Shown piece by piece: positions 24,911-24,958 of a stretch of 24,958 nucleotides of DNA. The stretch's first letter is position 1; each line of letters starts with the position of its first letter. The position numbers and the translations under genes were made by a program. The DNA is taken from positions 1 to 24,958 of the forward strand of contig JBHHZP010000044.1 in assembly GCA_046758085.1 (NCBI GenBank), given 5' to 3'. The notes below the pieces were generated by a model. That model was not told the DNA's origin, did not search any database, and saw only the letters and a list, made by a program, of their open reading frames with translations. The DNA comes from VRUB01 sp046758085 (GTDB taxonomy: Bacteria; Pseudomonadota; Gammaproteobacteria; Acidiferrobacterales; SPGG2).

Positions 24911-24958
24911 CTAAAGATCTACACGGCGGACCGTGCGATCTGCATCCTTGGAACTAAA
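24911..24958 (-). CDS. Possible 3' end of an upstream gene (partial)
   Basis: A - strand frame enters from the right edge and ends at TAG 24913-24911, giving 15 residues ending TVRRVDL. It is on the same strand as the receiver gene and 122 bases before it. So short a stretch can be open by chance and no family can be named. Confidence 0.2.
   Translation of the reverse strand, partial: FSSKDADRTVRRVDL

Overview
The window looks like chromosomal DNA of a moderately GC-rich, Gram-negative proteobacterium, most likely a gammaproteobacterium. The evidence is an FdxA-type ferredoxin, an outer-membrane porin with a C-terminal Phe, periplasmic redox enzymes, a DUF484-type diguanylate cyclase, and a RecB-like/AddB-like repair pair of the kind found in that class. 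No rRNA, tRNA, CRISPR array, prophage or intact insertion sequence was seen.

Layout. Bases 2-91 are the last codons of a gene entering from the left, probably a nucleotide-sugar dehydrogenase. fdxA (257-580), an AddB-like nuclease (741-3698) and an AddA/RecB-like helicase-nuclease (3989-7507) follow on the + strand. After a spacer holding a degenerate inverted repeat, two c-di-GMP genes lie on the - strand: a DUF484-GGDEF diguanylate cyclase (8922-7831) and a 1431-residue GAF/PAS/GGDEF/EAL protein (13705-9410). A 770-base spacer separates them from a - strand run read from 19059 down to 14479: a P460-family cytochrome, a Tat-exported sulfite-oxidase-type molybdoenzyme, a broken apbE, a small secreted protein, a four-helix membrane protein (DUF6524-like) and a DUF3467 protein. 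A clear terminator after apbE splits this run into two transcription units. An 890-base spacer follows, then a lone + strand gene for an unknown secreted protein (19952-20803). The right end carries - strand genes for an FG-GAP/VCBS protein with a FlgT-like N-terminal segment, a porin followed by a strong hairpin, and a degenerate response-regulator receiver protein.

How the parts may work together. The two nuclease genes are predicted to form one helicase-nuclease for processing double-strand ends. The two c-di-GMP proteins make and probably also break down the second messenger. The P460 cytochrome and molybdoenzyme are plausible redox partners in the periplasm. The adjacent FAD:protein FMN transferase gene is decayed, with an in-frame TGA and a missing central part, so flavinylation by this copy has been lost.

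No undescribed system is proven here. The best candidates are the P460-molybdoenzyme locus with its apbE remnant, the orphan secreted protein at 19952-20803, the receiver/porin/FG-GAP group and the large spacers with hairpins.
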